A stretch of DNA of 64,000 bases from Verrucomicrobiota bacterium (GCA_029556615.1 JAKQDD010000236.1:62001-126000); one strand, 5' to 3'. Positions 37,055-46,702 are shown, counted from the first letter of the stretch. The notes: generated by a model from the letters alone, not told the origin. Made by a program: numbers and translations.

Positions 37055-39172
37055 TCACCAACCGGTTGGGAGCCGGTCGTCCCAAGCGGCAGCGGCAACG
37101 TAGAACGTTGCGGAACCGTCTGTGCGTAGCACGTCGGGAACGACCAGGGTCTGGCCCTCGGCTTCGCGAGGGGTGGACCAGACGGTCCGTTCGGTGAGCG
37201 CCGACCTGACGCCGATCGAGTAGTAGGCACCGGGGAGCGTATCGGAGACAGCCAAGTCCGTGCCGCGGACTTCTAGTCGCGGACGCGGTGGCCTGGCATC
37301 CCAAAGCAAGGTCGCGCCGTCCGCACCCGAGGTGAGGAACTGCGTCCCGTCCGGGGAGAAGGCCACAGCGGACATCCACCCCGTGTGGCCCTGAAAAGTC
37401 CGCAGCATTCGTGCGTCGCCGACCCGCCAGAGTCTGGCGGTCTGTTCGGAGCCGCCGTCGCATGTCAGGAGGAGGGTGGAATCGGGAGAGAACTCGACAT
37501 CACAGATGAACCTGGTGTGTCCTTCGAACCTGCGAGCGAGGCCCCAATCACTGACCCGCCAGAGAAGCGCGAGCTTGTCGTAGCCTGCGGTCGCGAGATG
37601 GAGGCCATCAGGTGAGAAGGTGACCATGGGCGCTCCGTTGGTATGGCCGGTGAGGGTTTGCAGCAGGCTGCCGTCGGCAACACGCCACACTTTGACCGTG
37701 ACGTCCCAGCCTCCGGTTGCGAGGAGAGTGCCGTCGGGAGAGAACGCGACGGACCGGACACTGTTGGTGTGGCCATCAAAGAACCTCAGGCGTTGGCCGT
37801 CGCTCACACGAAAGAGGACCGAGCGTGGCTCGGTGCTGAGAGCGGCGGCCACCATGCTCCCGTCCGGAGAGAAGACTGCTTGATTCGCCCCTCGGCTCCA
37901 GTAGTCGTCCAATGTGCGGAGCAGAGTGCCGTCGGAAACCCGCCAGAGCTTGGGATCGGACGACGTACCCGCCGTAAGGATGAGGGTTCCGGAGGGTGAG
38001 TACGCGACGCTCTGGACTCCATAGTCGTCCGAGAACGTACGGAGGCGTCTGGCGTCGGCCACTTGCCATGTGATGGCGGTGTGATGGCCGCCGGTGACTA
38101 CTTGGGTGCCATCTGAGGAGAAGGCGACGTCATCCAAGCCGGTGGTGTGGCCCTCGAACGTAGCGGCCAGGGTGCCGTCCGTCGTGCGGCGTAAGGTGGC
38201 TGAGTCTCCTCCCACCGTCGACATGACGCGGCTTCCGTCGGTCGAGAATCGCGCTGTGAGCGCACTGGAATACCAGGGTCTCGGATTCGCCAACAACTGC
38301 CGAAGCAGAGTTCCATCGCTGGGCCGCCAGAGATTGATGGTCAGGTCCCCGCTGCCCGTCAGCACCATCCCCCCGTCGGGAGAGAACTCCACGTCGAAGA
38401 CTCCTGACTGATGCCCGGTGTAGGTGGTCAGACAGGTGCCATTCGCCACCTTCCACCGGCGAGCCAGATTGTCATCACTTCCAGTGAGGAAGGTCTGCGC
38501 GTCAGGGGAAAAGGCGACGCTTCTGACGCGATTGGAACAGGTGACGGTGCATACGCATTGCCCCTCGGGAATCTCCCACACTTTGGCTGTTGCGTCGTCG
38601 CTACCCGTCAAGGCACGTCGACCGTCGCTGGAGAAGGCGACCCTCGTGATCGATTTCGAGTGCCCCGCGAGGGTCTGCAGCAATGCGCCATCCGATGTTC
38701 GCCAGAGACGCGCCGTCACGTCGGCGCTGCCGGTGAGGACTCGAGTCCCGTCGTGCGAAATGGCCACGCTGTTGATGGCGGAAGTGTGTCCGACGAAGCT
38801 CTGTAACACCAGACCGTCGCTGAGCCGCCGCAGCAACGCCACACCGAGAGTTCCCCCCGTGAGAACCGAGCTGCCGTCGGGTGAAAAGACAGCGCTGTTG
38901 ATGCGCTCGATCGGAAGTTGGAACCGTCGAAGGAGCGCGCCGTCGGCGACGTTCCAAAGGAAAACACCCCGTTCTCCGAAGGTGATCGCCTGGACGCCGT
39001 CTGGGGAGCATACGCCTCCCCGTGCAAAGCCCAGCCCGAATTGGCGCACCCAAGGGACACCGGTCTCGTCCTGGGCCTGGCAGGACAGCGGCCACAGCAG
39101 CAGAGCACTCAGCATTGCCAGGCCGGAACGAAGGGCCGCGCACAGACTCTGGGGGGAGCAGGTCGCATTCAT
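37055..39172 (-). CDS. Exported 14-repeat WD40 protein
   Basis: A 705-residue protein with a signal peptide (GLAMLSALLLWPLSCQAQ). Counting the FSPDG-type turns gives 14 WD40 repeats, enough for two seven-bladed propellers; examples are FSPDGSSVLTGG, FSSDGRRALTGSDD and FSPDGTLLATGGWD. A C-terminal ~75-residue beta domain follows (RPRLEVRGTDLAVSDTL). Such secreted propellers mediate protein contacts. Start at MNATCSP. Confidence 0.88.
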   Translation of the reverse strand: MNATCSPQSLCAALRSGLAMLSALLLWPLSCQAQDETGVPWVRQFGLGFARGGVCSPDGVQAITFGERGVFLWNVADGALLRRFQLPIERINSAVFSPDGSSVLTGGTLGVALLRRLSDGLVLQSFVGHTSAINSVAISHDGTRVLTGSADVTARLWRTSDGALLQTLAGHSKSITRVAFSSDGRRALTGSDDATAKVWEIPEGQCVCTVTCSNRVRSVAFSPDAQTFLTGSDDNLARRWKVANGTCLTTYTGHQSGVFDVEFSPDGGMVLTGSGDLTINLWRPSDGTLLRQLLANPRPWYSSALTARFSTDGSRVMSTVGGDSATLRRTTDGTLAATFEGHTTGLDDVAFSSDGTQVVTGGHHTAITWQVADARRLRTFSDDYGVQSVAYSPSGTLILTAGTSSDPKLWRVSDGTLLRTLDDYWSRGANQAVFSPDGSMVAAALSTEPRSVLFRVSDGQRLRFFDGHTNSVRSVAFSPDGTLLATGGWDVTVKVWRVADGSLLQTLTGHTNGAPMVTFSPDGLHLATAGYDKLALLWRVSDWGLARRFEGHTRFICDVEFSPDSTLLLTCDGGSEQTARLWRVGDARMLRTFQGHTGWMSAVAFSPDGTQFLTSGADGATLLWDARPPRPRLEVRGTDLAVSDTLPGAYYSIGVRSALTERTVWSTPREAEGQTLVVPDVLRTDGSATFYVAAAAWDDRLPTGW

Positions 39173-39342
39173 AGCCAAGGCCGTGGAACCTCAACCGAGG
39201 GGTCTTCTGATTGCCCAAGGCATACGGGTTTTCCTGGCGACTGGCAAGGGCGCAAATCCCTCGAGATGCGCTTGAGGAAACTCGTCTGCGGAACCCGATG
39301 CTCGCACAAGGAGCAGCGCCGGTTCCGGCGTTGAAGTGGGTC

Positions 39343-40899
39343 TCACCTGACCAAGAGCCGAAGGAGGCGCACCTTGTCCCGCCTCCACGTCTTCGCCGTC
39401 ATCTCCGTCAGGATCTCCCGCGCCTCTTCGATGGCCGACTTCGTAGCGCCCTCACCCAGCATCTTCGGCATCGCCTTGAAGATCGCCGCTCGAAAGTCCT
39501 CCCGCCCGGGCCGGAAGTAGTGCTTCATCACAACCTCGGCGGTCCGGTGACCCGTGACGCGCTGGACCAGTTCGAGTGGGACCCCGGCAGCGAGGGCGAG
39601 GGTGATCCAGGTGACGCGGAAGGAGTGGAAGTCCCGCACTGACACCCGGCGCTTGCCGATGTCCCGCTCCGTTTGCAGCCCGTCGGTCTTCAATGCCCGG
39701 CGGTTGCCGCGCACGATCTGGCAACCCGTCTCGCGTTCCAGTTCATTCAGGTAGCCGGACACCGATCCCCGGCTGCATCCCGTTGCCGCTATCACTTCGT
39801 CCAGGCTCTGGCCGTCCATGTAGGCGGTAAACACGGCCCGCATCTTCTCCGCCCGAGGCGTCCCGCCCAGGCCGTCGATGTAGCTGAAGCCCTTGGCCCG
39901 GATCGTCTCGGCGGTCTCGACCGGCAAAGCGCTCGATTCCGGGGCGGGCTCCAGCGCCTTCGCCAGGACCTGCTTGACCCGCCAGGTGATCCCGTCGGGG
40001 TTGTTCCGGTACATCTCCGCCGCCTCCGGGAAGCAGTACCCCTTGCCGCCCGTCGCGGCCCGAGCCCGTTCCAACTCCTCCCGCAGCATCGGGAAGACCG
40101 GGATGTCCACCGTCTCGCCGGTCTTGGCGGTCTTGACCGTGATGAACCCCGCCTTCAAGTCCACGTCGTCCCACTTCAGGAGGCAGCAGTCGCCCCGGCG
40201 CATCGCCGTGCACATCCCGGTGATGATGATCGGCCGGATAAAGCCGTCATCGGCACACGCCTCGACGATGGCCTTCAGTTCCTCGACCATGAACGGCTCA
40301 CGATTCACCGTCTCCGTTGCCTTCGTCACCAGACCGTGGAACGGGTTGCTCCCCTCACTCAGGGTGGGATGCAGGTGCTTGAACGTCGCCCGGAGCAGCT
40401 TCAGCGTGTCGTTCCAGGTCTTGGGCGACACGCCCCGCGTTGCCTCGGCGTCCATGAACGCCCTGGCTGTCTCGGGCTTCACCGCCACGAACTCGACCAA
40501 CCCCCGCTGGTGCTCGGCAGCGAATCGGGCAAAACGTTCCAGCCGGATCTTGCACTGGTTGGCGTAGCGCTCATCGGGGGTCTTCCTCCTGGGGATCTGT
40601 TCCCAGAGCTCAGGCAAGTCCGCGAGGGCAGGGAAGACCACCTTCCGGCCGGTCTTGAGCTCGGCCAGTTTCTTCAAGGCCCGTTCACCGGTCCGGTCCG
40701 CCTCGAACTCCTTCTGTCGCCGATCATACTCCAGTTGCGCCGCACCCCGGGACCGTTCGAACTCATCGTCACCGATCTCTGTGAGGCTCAAGGGTCGTTG
40801 TCCTTGGATACGGACGCCGAGGTTAACGGTTTTGCGTCTGCCGGTGGAGGTAAAAAGAGCGTACCACCACTGGCTGGACTTCTTCATGACGAGGGCCAT
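39343..40899 (-). CDS. Tyrosine recombinase of the second integrative element
   Basis: A 518-residue paralogue of 10802-12361, with roughly 80% identical residues by eye from residue 90 on. Catalytic residues: R in TAMRRGDC (~234), K in TVKTAKTGE (~256-260), H425xxR428 in DFHSFRVTW, H451 in TGHRTAEVV and Y461 in MKHYF. The inserted helix-turn-helix is at ~362-390 (GQSLDEVIAATGCSRGSVS). The N-terminal ~60 residues differ more, fitting the different arm-type repeats near each gene. Transcribed inward from the adjacent att-like repeat. Confidence 0.93.
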   Translation of the reverse strand: MALVMKKSSQWWYALFTSTGRRKTVNLGVRIQGQRPLSLTEIGDDEFERSRGAAQLEYDRRQKEFEADRTGERALKKLAELKTGRKVVFPALADLPELWEQIPRRKTPDERYANQCKIRLERFARFAAEHQRGLVEFVAVKPETARAFMDAEATRGVSPKTWNDTLKLLRATFKHLHPTLSEGSNPFHGLVTKATETVNREPFMVEELKAIVEACADDGFIRPIIITGMCTAMRRGDCCLLKWDDVDLKAGFITVKTAKTGETVDIPVFPMLREELERARAATGGKGYCFPEAAEMYRNNPDGITWRVKQVLAKALEPAPESSALPVETAETIRAKGFSYIDGLGGTPRAEKMRAVFTAYMDGQSLDEVIAATGCSRGSVSGYLNELERETGCQIVRGNRRALKTDGLQTERDIGKRRVSVRDFHSFRVTWITLALAAGVPLELVQRVTGHRTAEVVMKHYFRPGREDFRAAIFKAMPKMLGEGATKSAIEEAREILTEMTAKTWRRDKVRLLRLLVR

Positions 40900-40910
40900 A
40901 AAGCCTTTCT

Positions 40911-40970
40911 GTGCAACTGGTTGAAACGGATTGAAACCATGTGAAACGGCTATCGGTCACTGTGGAATAA
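40911..40970. repeat. 10-bp-phased array upstream of integrase 2
   Basis: Consecutive decamers GTGCAACTGG, TTGAAACGGA, TTGAAACCAT, GTGAAACGGC, TATCGGTCAC and TGTGGAATAA. The same cores appear on the other side of the att-like repeat at 41143-41202. Likely arm-type integrase sites. Confidence 0.55.
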
Positions 40971-41018
40971 TCGATGAACATTCGCAGAAAATCCAGTGGA
41001 AAGTATTGGTAATCAACT

Positions 41019-41228
41019 GTGCAGCTTTGGGCTCATAACCTGAAGGTCGCTGGTTCAAATCCAGCCCCCGCAACCAATTTTCAAGGGTTTACAGCTTTTC
41101 TCGCAACGGTTTACGCCAAAAACCGTTGGCCCTTCTCCTCATGTGAAACACCCTGAAACGGCGTGCAACCATGGGCAACATTGTGGAATAAATGTGGAAC
41201 TTCTCGGGTCCGAGGGCCGGGAAAGCCC
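41019..41228 (+). repeat. tRNA-3'-derived direct repeat, candidate att site (copy 2)
   Basis: Second copy of the ~210-bp repeat at 12481-12691. The CAT anticodon is at 41034-41036 and the 3' CCA ends at 41076; the 45 bp from the anticodon loop to CCA are identical in both copies. Anticodon-stem pairing is slightly better here (GG before CTCAT), but the 5' half of the tRNA is absent. Confidence 0.8.
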
Positions 41229-41601
41229 TAGCGAGGACTTCGGCGAGCTCAGTCGGGTCGCGCGCCTCAGACCGATGAAACATGCAGTCCAAAGGAACCG
41301 TTGGGGGGCAGCGGGGCACCCTTGCCTCCGCGCCTCGCTCATCTGGAGTCCTCGACGGAAGGAGGGTTGGTCTGGAACCGGAAGCACCAAACTGGACCTA
41401 ATCGCATCGACTTTCACCGGACGAGGACTCTAGTCCGACGCCGCCAGTGTGAACGGTGCTCGGCGCCGGTGGCGTTCCTCCGAGCGAGAACAGCCTGAGA
41501 GCGACGAGAACCGGCGGAACCGATCGAGGGCTCGGCAACGGATTATTCCGCGCTTCGAACCGGTGCCTCGGTGCGAGGAGGGACTGTTCCGGCTGCGGGG
41601 A

Positions 41602-41689
41602 CTCCGCTGGTGCCGATCGGCCGGTGGCTGAAGTGCGAAGTCAGGGGCCTCCTCCGAGTCGGCGGGTACACCAACGCGTTGATTCCATG
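41602..41689 (+). pseudogene. Fragment of a SANT-like gene
   Basis: The plus strand reads PLVPIGRWLKCEVRGLLRVG then GYTNALIP before a stop, matching an internal part of the gene at 18430-19413. Both ends are cut. The remainder of 41229-41908 holds no gene I can support. Confidence 0.6.
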
Positions 41690-41908
41690 ACGAATCGAGG
41701 CCGAGCGAGCCGCTCCTGGCGTCCCGTGGGGCGCCTTCGGCTTGCTCCGGTATTGGCGGCCGTTTAGCATTCCGTGACATCAGCATTCGCACCGAAACGG
41801 GACTGGGCGAATTCCTCCGGGTTCTCCGAACAGGAGAGCCGGTCTTTCGTGTGCCAGGTGACCGGTGAACGCCAACGATCAGTGCGATTCAGCCTGAAGC
41901 AGTGCCCC

Positions 41909-42829
41909 ATGACAGATCAGTGCGAGTTGGTGATGAAAGCCCTGGAGGGCCTCCTCCTCGAGTTTCGGTGCCGGAGGATCATCACGCTGTCCGCCGAGAA
42001 GGAGGGAATGAAGCGGCACACCGGCTCGCTTTCCGCGCGATGGAACGATCGATTCCCAGGCTTTCCCGTCGGTGATTTTCCCTATGCCTCGCTCCGGGGA
42101 GTGTTGCGCCGCAAGCGCCGCGATGCGCACCTGAAGGATATCATCGTCCAGTCGCTCGCGTTTCGTGGTTGTGAGGCGACCATTGTGAACCCCGCCTGTG
42201 TGTTTGGACGAAACGCGTGCCACCTTGCCTCGCGTTTGCCACAGGCCATGGTTATCGCGACGGACATCTTCCCGGGGTGCTTTGAGATGTACTGCGTCCT
42301 AAGACGCGGTCGCTTTCCCGGGAACTTCAGCTTTGTGAGGGACGACATTTTTGCCCCGCGACTTGATGTGCAGCCGACAGCCGTCGTTTTTTTCGGCGCG
42401 TGTGGCGCAGTCTCGGATGGTGCCCTGGACTACGCCATTGCCTCGGGCGCGAAGTACGTGATGTGCCGCACCTGTTGCCACGACAACATCGGTGGGAACG
42501 TAACCCTCACGGCGCGACCCAATACACTGAACCGGTTCTTCCGGTTCAAGAACTGGGCGTATGCTCGAGTGAGGAACGACCCCAAGTACACGGGCCACTA
42601 CTTCTCGTCTCGCTACAAGCCGAATGCGTATCCAAGGAGTGCCGCTGGGCGGCACCTAAGTACCGCGGACGAATTCCTAGCGGTGGCCAGAGACTCTGCG
42701 GACAGCGACATCTGCAGGGCCATCATCGACCTGGACCGCTGCCTCCATTTGGCAGAACACGGATTCGGTGTCGAGTATCAGGGCGATTTGCTGGTGGCAG
42801 AGCGAATCGGGGAAACCGCAGGGGACTGA
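41909..42829 (+). CDS. Rossmann-fold methyltransferase-like protein
   Basis: A 306-residue protein. ATIVNPACVFGRNACHLASR and VIATDIFPGCFEMY resemble motif I and the acidic loop of class I SAM methyltransferases, though the usual GxGxG is replaced by NPACVFGRN. Later motifs (VVFFGACGAVSDGALDYAIA, VMCRTCCHDNIGGN) resemble the post-I/IV region of GCD14/SAM-type enzymes with extra Cys. Start at 41909 (MTDQCELV). Substrate unknown. Confidence 0.55.
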   Translation: MTDQCELVMKALEGLLLEFRCRRIITLSAEKEGMKRHTGSLSARWNDRFPGFPVGDFPYASLRGVLRRKRRDAHLKDIIVQSLAFRGCEATIVNPACVFGRNACHLASRLPQAMVIATDIFPGCFEMYCVLRRGRFPGNFSFVRDDIFAPRLDVQPTAVVFFGACGAVSDGALDYAIASGAKYVMCRTCCHDNIGGNVTLTARPNTLNRFFRFKNWAYARVRNDPKYTGHYFSSRYKPNAYPRSAAGRHLSTADEFLAVARDSADSDICRAIIDLDRCLHLAEHGFGVEYQGDLLVAERIGETAGD

Positions 42830-42866
42830 GTAGACTGCCTTTCGGTCCATGGCTGGTGCGGTTCTA

Positions 42867-42992
42867 CGATCACGATTCGAAGAGTAGGCGACGGCTGGGG
42901 AGAATCCAGGCGTTTTCTGATAGAGCTGCCACGGATCCGTCGGCCCTGGTGGGCGTCGATCTGACGGGCGACATAGGGGGGCTTGTTTGAAC
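42867..42992. repeat. 127-bp repeat, solo copy 2
   Basis: Matches 29451-29577 (the divergent promoter region of the ABC-2 permease) but here lies between two converging genes with neither partner gene. It ends at the same CTTGTTTGAAC. Confidence 0.75.
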
Positions 42993-43001
42993 ATCAGAGC
43001 G

Positions 43002-43334
43002 TTAGGGAGGATCATCCGACCCCTCTTCCGCACCCTTCGCCCTGTCATTGCTGGGCGTTCGGATGCGGCGGACGACCGATACCGATATCACTCCGGCGGC
43101 GCCACCGCAGATCGCCGCGAGCGGAACGGCGATCAGAAGGTAGAAGAGTCCCACGACATCCCCCTCACCGCAGGCCCACACAGTGCATGCGATCAACCCA
43201 CAGCCGAGGGCGCCAAAGACGGCGCCGAGGATTGGACGCCGGGTGAATCCGAGGCCGATCACCAATGCCAATCCCGCCAGTGCGCCGATGACGACTGCGG
43301 TCGTTGACGACTCGTAGTAGAAGTTGGCGAGCAT
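43002..43334 (-). CDS. Small membrane protein
   Basis: A 110-residue protein with three hydrophobic helices (TAVVIGALAGLALVIGLGF, ILGAVFGALGCGLIACTVW, GLFYLLIAVPLAAICGGAAG) and a short charged C-tail (KGAEEGSDDP). Probably an inner-membrane protein. No family recognised. Confidence 0.6.
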   Translation of the reverse strand: MLANFYYESSTTAVVIGALAGLALVIGLGFTRRPILGAVFGALGCGLIACTVWACGEGDVVGLFYLLIAVPLAAICGGAAGVISVSVVRRIRTPSNDRAKGAEEGSDDPP

Positions 43335-43372
43335 TCGACAGGATCATTGCCTGAACCGATCCGGCGCTTTCA

Positions 43373-43567
43373 CTACGGGCGGCCCGTGAGCAAGCCGCCC
43401 ATGAAGAAACTGAATCCCAGCACACACTCACAGTGAGGACAGGAATACATGACTTCCTTTTTTACCGTTCCGGCCACTTCCTTGCGAACGGGCTTGGAAT
43501 CCGAGGTGGCTGCTTCCTTGTTCAAACTGACGGGCTTTTTACAGTGAGGGCACTTGGCCATGTTCAT
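43373..43567 (-). CDS. Short zinc-ribbon protein, paralogue of 55679
   Basis: A 64-residue protein: MNMAKCPHCKKPVSLNKEAA, KPVRKEVAGTVKKEVMYSCP and HCECVLGFSFFMGG. Two CxxC pairs bind zinc; the C-terminus is hydrophobic. The copy at 55679-55873 has ~85% identical residues. Conserved spacing suggests it is translated, but the function is unknown. Confidence 0.7.
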   Translation of the reverse strand: MNMAKCPHCKKPVSLNKEAATSDSKPVRKEVAGTVKKEVMYSCPHCECVLGFSFFMGGLLTGRP

Positions 43568-44100
43568 TGCTCCTGCGTTTGGGGTTTGGGCATGTTCCAT
43601 GCGAACGACGGTGGACGGGCCATGGTCTGGTTTCAGGCGAGGATTGTAAGCACATATCGGACGGTCCGACAAGTCAATGCGTCCCTGTCGTGTGCGTCCC
43701 TGGGCCTGGTAGAACGCCCGGTGTTCCGCCGCCCACGTGGTGCCCCGGATCCTCGCCTAACGCCTGCGGCTCGAACGTGCGCCATTGGCTCCTGGTAGGT
43801 TTTGGCCTTGATCGGTGCCTGCGGTGTCGGCTCCGGGGTGGCCCGCCCGCGAGCGGGCGGGCGCTATAGGAAATGGAGGGAATGACCCCGCCCAAGGGGC
43901 GGGTCTCCAAATCCGCGAGAATCCTCGGCTGGGCGGCTCAAGGTGCCTGCTCAAGCCCAGGAAGCTGAGCCGCAAGAGACGCTTACGCGCGGATTTGGGA
44001 CAAGACAAAGCGCTTGACATCCGAAAGCGCCTATACAGAGTATGTGAGCCGTGGTACAGCGGTGTCAAATGATTATGTGACACGAGGAGACCAGCGCGTG
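43568..44100. other. Long leader before the PEP-CTERM gene
   Basis: 533 bp without a supported gene. It includes the strong hairpin at 43841-43862 and, near 44012, a TTGACA followed at too short a spacing by TATACA, so a promoter is uncertain. Confidence 0.35.
43841..43862. terminator. Perfect 10-bp GC hairpin
   Basis: GCCCGCCCGC (43841-43850) and GCGGGCGGGC (43853-43862) are exact complements; realistic folding leaves a CGAG tetraloop. No U-tract follows, so it may be a terminator or a mobile-element end. Confidence 0.4.
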
Positions 44101-44904
44101 ATGAAGACAACAACATTCCTTGTACTGACGTTTGCAGCCTTCTCGCTCGCAGCGCCCGCGTTTGCGCAGCGGCTTTATTACAGCCGTGATTACGACACCA
44201 GCGGTGGTCTGTACACCCTGAGCACCACCACTGGTGCGGCCACGTGGGTGGGCCTGTCCGGGGTCTACTCCGCAACGGTGGGCTTGTCGGAGAGCGCGAC
44301 TGGGGGGGTGCTCTATGGTACTGACCCGTTTGGCATCCTTCACGTCAACGCCGATGGCAGCGGCGCAACGAAGGTGAGTGATACGGTCTCCGAAGGGCTC
44401 GCATATGATCCCTCTTCCGGGCTGCTTTACAGTTGGTGGCAAGATACCGGATTCCAGGCCTTGAATCCATATAGCGGTTCGGTCCTTGCCACGCTCGCTG
44501 ATCCGGGAGCTGATGTGGAAGGCCTGGCTTACGGACGGGGAAGCGTCTTTGGTTTGGCCGGGTGGTCTGGACCCCGGGGTAACCTGTACCAGTACAACAT
44601 CTCAGGGGATTCGTGGACGCTCGTGGGTTACACGGGTGTGGACTTCAATGAGACTGGCCTCGCTTACGACCCCGTAGCGGACGTCCTCTATGCCATCGGC
44701 AGCCAGGACAGTTACCTCTACGCAATTGACCCGGACACGGCCCTGGCGACCATCATTGGGTCCACCGGCCTCAGTCCGGCGGGTGGCGGCTTGGCGTTTG
44801 TGCCTGTACCAGAGCCTGCCTTCAGCATGGCGGCAAGCGCGGGGGCATTGTTGTGCGCCAGTGTCTGCTTCCTGCGGAGGCGAAGACTGGCCGCCAAATC
44901 CTGA
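44101..44904 (+). CDS. PEP-CTERM exported protein
   Basis: A 267-residue secreted protein. Signal peptide MKTTTFLVLTFAAFSLAAPA with cleavage near FAQ. The middle is a beta-rich repeat domain of the DUF4394/ScyD-like kind (LYTLSTTTGAATWVGL, GLAYDPSSGLLYSWW, YAIDPDTALATIIG). The C-terminus is a PEP-CTERM tripartite tail: VPEP, a hydrophobic helix, and RRRRLAAK, the signal for exosortase processing and surface anchoring. A terminator follows. Confidence 0.88.
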   Translation: MKTTTFLVLTFAAFSLAAPAFAQRLYYSRDYDTSGGLYTLSTTTGAATWVGLSGVYSATVGLSESATGGVLYGTDPFGILHVNADGSGATKVSDTVSEGLAYDPSSGLLYSWWQDTGFQALNPYSGSVLATLADPGADVEGLAYGRGSVFGLAGWSGPRGNLYQYNISGDSWTLVGYTGVDFNETGLAYDPVADVLYAIGSQDSYLYAIDPDTALATIIGSTGLSPAGGGLAFVPVPEPAFSMAASAGALLCASVCFLRRRRLAAKS

Positions 44905-44938
44905 ATCCTGACGCTGCGGCCATTACATTGTGAACCGG

Positions 44939-44960
44939 GAGGACGCCTACGGGCGTCCTC
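44939..44960 (+). terminator. Intrinsic terminator after the PEP-CTERM gene
   Basis: GAGGACGCC (44939-44947), a TACG loop and GGCGTCCTC (44952-44960), then TTTGGTTT. 9-bp perfect stem and T-rich tail, 34 bp past the stop codon. Confidence 0.75.
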
Positions 44961-45349
44961 TTTGGTTTGAGGAGTTGGTTTCTCGGGCGCACTTGATCAC
45001 CATGGGCGCGAGTCAGCGTGCAAGACGTGATTCTCCGGCGACGAGGTCGGCTGTGCTCAGTGCGCCTGTACGTCAACGCCAGGCTGCTTTGGATCGCCTG
45101 ACGCCAGATGTGCGGGTTCGATGTGAACAACCACGTGCTGCGCGGACAGCGAAGAGGACTTCAACCTGTTGTTCACCTCTTGCCCAAAGCTGATCTCGTT
45201 GAGCGGCTTTGGCGCCAATTGCCCGTAGTCGAGCGCCTAGACGTCCCCTCGCGTTGGCGGGTTGCAGATGGTCGGCGGGGTTTCCAACTGGCCGAAGCCG
45301 CTGGGACCGCGTGATTGACGCCGGAGGAGGACTGGGGTACTGGAAGGGC
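44961..45349. other. Intergenic leader of the second lysine-rich gene
   Basis: 389 bp without a gene. The last 60 bp (GCCGAAGCCGCTGGGACCGCG to the start) match the leaders at 17105 and 59360. Nothing else recognised. Confidence 0.4.
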
Positions 45350-45706
45350 ATGAGCCCATCGATCGCGGATTTGACACTCCCCCAACTTAGACATCTCGTT
45401 GCCATCAAGGAGCAAATCGCGTTGCTGGAGACCGAACTGGCGGCGATTCTCGGAGCCGTTCCCGTCAAGGCGGCCGGGCCGAAACCCGCTGTGCGGAAGC
45501 GCAGGTTGTCGGCCAAAGGTCGAGCGGCGATCGCGGCGGCGGCTCGGGCGCGGTGGGCGAAGGCAAGAGCCGCGAAGGCACCCAAGTCTCCCGCCAAGCC
45601 AAAGCGGACGATGAGCGCGGCGGCGCGGAAGTTGTTAGCCAAGGCGGCGAAGGCTCGGTGGGCGAAGGCGAAAGCATCTGGGAGGAAGACCCTCGCGGCG
45701 AAGTAG
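45350..45706 (+). CDS. Lysine/alanine-rich histone-like protein (paralogue 2)
   Basis: A 118-residue paralogue of 17164-17505 with the same layout: helix SIADLTLPQLRHLVAIKEQI, then a basic tail of RRLSAKGRAAIAAAARARW and KPKRTMSAAARKLLAKAAKA units. It has one extra ARWAKAK unit. Substitutions in the first 40 codons are mostly conservative. Probably nucleic-acid binding. Confidence 0.75.
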   Translation: MSPSIADLTLPQLRHLVAIKEQIALLETELAAILGAVPVKAAGPKPAVRKRRLSAKGRAAIAAAARARWAKARAAKAPKSPAKPKRTMSAAARKLLAKAAKARWAKAKASGRKTLAAK

Positions 45707-45842
45707 GCGGAGGGTGATCACAGTTCTTGCCGATGGCGCTGGTCGTTGTCCGGTGTGCGTCGGCGGTTGCTCCACGGGAGGAGTGTAACTGCAACAATGT
45801 TCTAGCGAGGCGCACCTCAGACCTAACGAAGTCCGCGATCCC

Positions 45843-46142
45843 ATGAGTGCTGCCGCTGTGATCATCCTGCGCCGAAAGAAGTTCGTCCGGCGGTTCAAGG
45901 AGTTGGGCGCGACATCCCCCGAAAGAGCCGTTCCCTTCGCCGAGGTGGGGATGCGGCGTTCGTGGGTTTTTGACCGGATGATCTCGCGCGGGGTGTTTGT
46001 GGCAACCGGAGACGACCGGTTCTACGTCAACGAGGAGGCGGCTGATGCATTCCTGGCGGCGCAGCGGCGGCGAGTGCGGGTTGTTGGGGGCATGCTGCTC
46101 GTTGCGTTCGTGATCGTCCTGCTCGCCTCAATCCGGTGGTAA
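45843..46142 (+). CDS. Tail-anchored small membrane protein
   Basis: A 99-residue protein: basic start (VIILRRKKFVRRFKELGATS), a winged-helix-like soluble part (VGMRRSWVFDRMISRGVFVA, RFYVNEEAADAFLAAQRRR) and one C-terminal membrane helix (VVGGMLLVAFVIVLLAS). Topology suggests the soluble domain is cytoplasmic. No known family. Confidence 0.65.
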   Translation: MSAAAVIILRRKKFVRRFKELGATSPERAVPFAEVGMRRSWVFDRMISRGVFVATGDDRFYVNEEAADAFLAAQRRRVRVVGGMLLVAFVIVLLASIRW

Positions 46143-46164
46143 CCGATCCGCGATGCCGCCATTG

Positions 46165-46345
46165 TGACTCGCCGCGAGCAAGGCACTTGCTTCGGGGAGG
46201 AACCGCGGAAAACGCGGAACACGCGGAAGACCTGATCGAGGGGCAGGGAACAGAGGACAGAGGACCGACGACGGACGAAGGGGGACAGGAGACAATAGGA
46301 CCATGGGACAATGGGACCATGAGACCACGGACGACGGGACCTTGG
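46165..46345. repeat. CGCGGAA mini-repeat and simple-sequence DNA (copy 1)
   Basis: GACTCGCCGCGAGCAAGGCA leads into three ~9-bp CGCGGAA units, then GACAGAGG and GGGACCATG-type simple repeats. The first ~100 bp are nearly identical to 50243-50345. No gene in it. Confidence 0.7.
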
Positions 46346-46458
46346 GGGAGAAGCTGAAATCCTGAAAGGGGACGCGCCCGCCCCTCACCCCTCACTCTTC
46401 ACCATTCACGCCTGCGTTCCTTCCGAGCGAGGGCAGTCAACGCCAGGGTGCTGCCTCC

Positions 46459-46702
46459 CCAATCGGTGATCCGCCCCGAATCGGCGAGGAATCCCTCCCT
46501 TCGCTCAGCCGGTCCGCGGGGGATTGGCCCACAGATTCTCACAGATCGACACAGATCAATGGCGGCCAAGGAAGCCCGATCACGCACTGGGGCGGCTCTT
46601 GGGGCGGCCCCGGCCGGGCGATCTGTCCGCGGGGGGCGTCGATCTCGCGGCGCTGTCGTCATTTACTGGTGAGAACCCGCAGTGCCTGAATGAGCGGCAC
46701 GT
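46459..46702. repeat. Dispersed repeat module, copy B
   Basis: Same module as 12885-13125, with CACAGATTCT, CACAGATCGA and CACAGATCAA in exact 10-bp phase (46530-46559), the SANT-like fragment, and the full right end down to AATGAGCGGCA. Confidence 0.75.

Noticed and set aside
44012..44037. Promoter TTGACA/TATACA before the PEP-CTERM gene
   Set aside because: The spacer is only 12 bp, too short for a sigma-70-type promoter.
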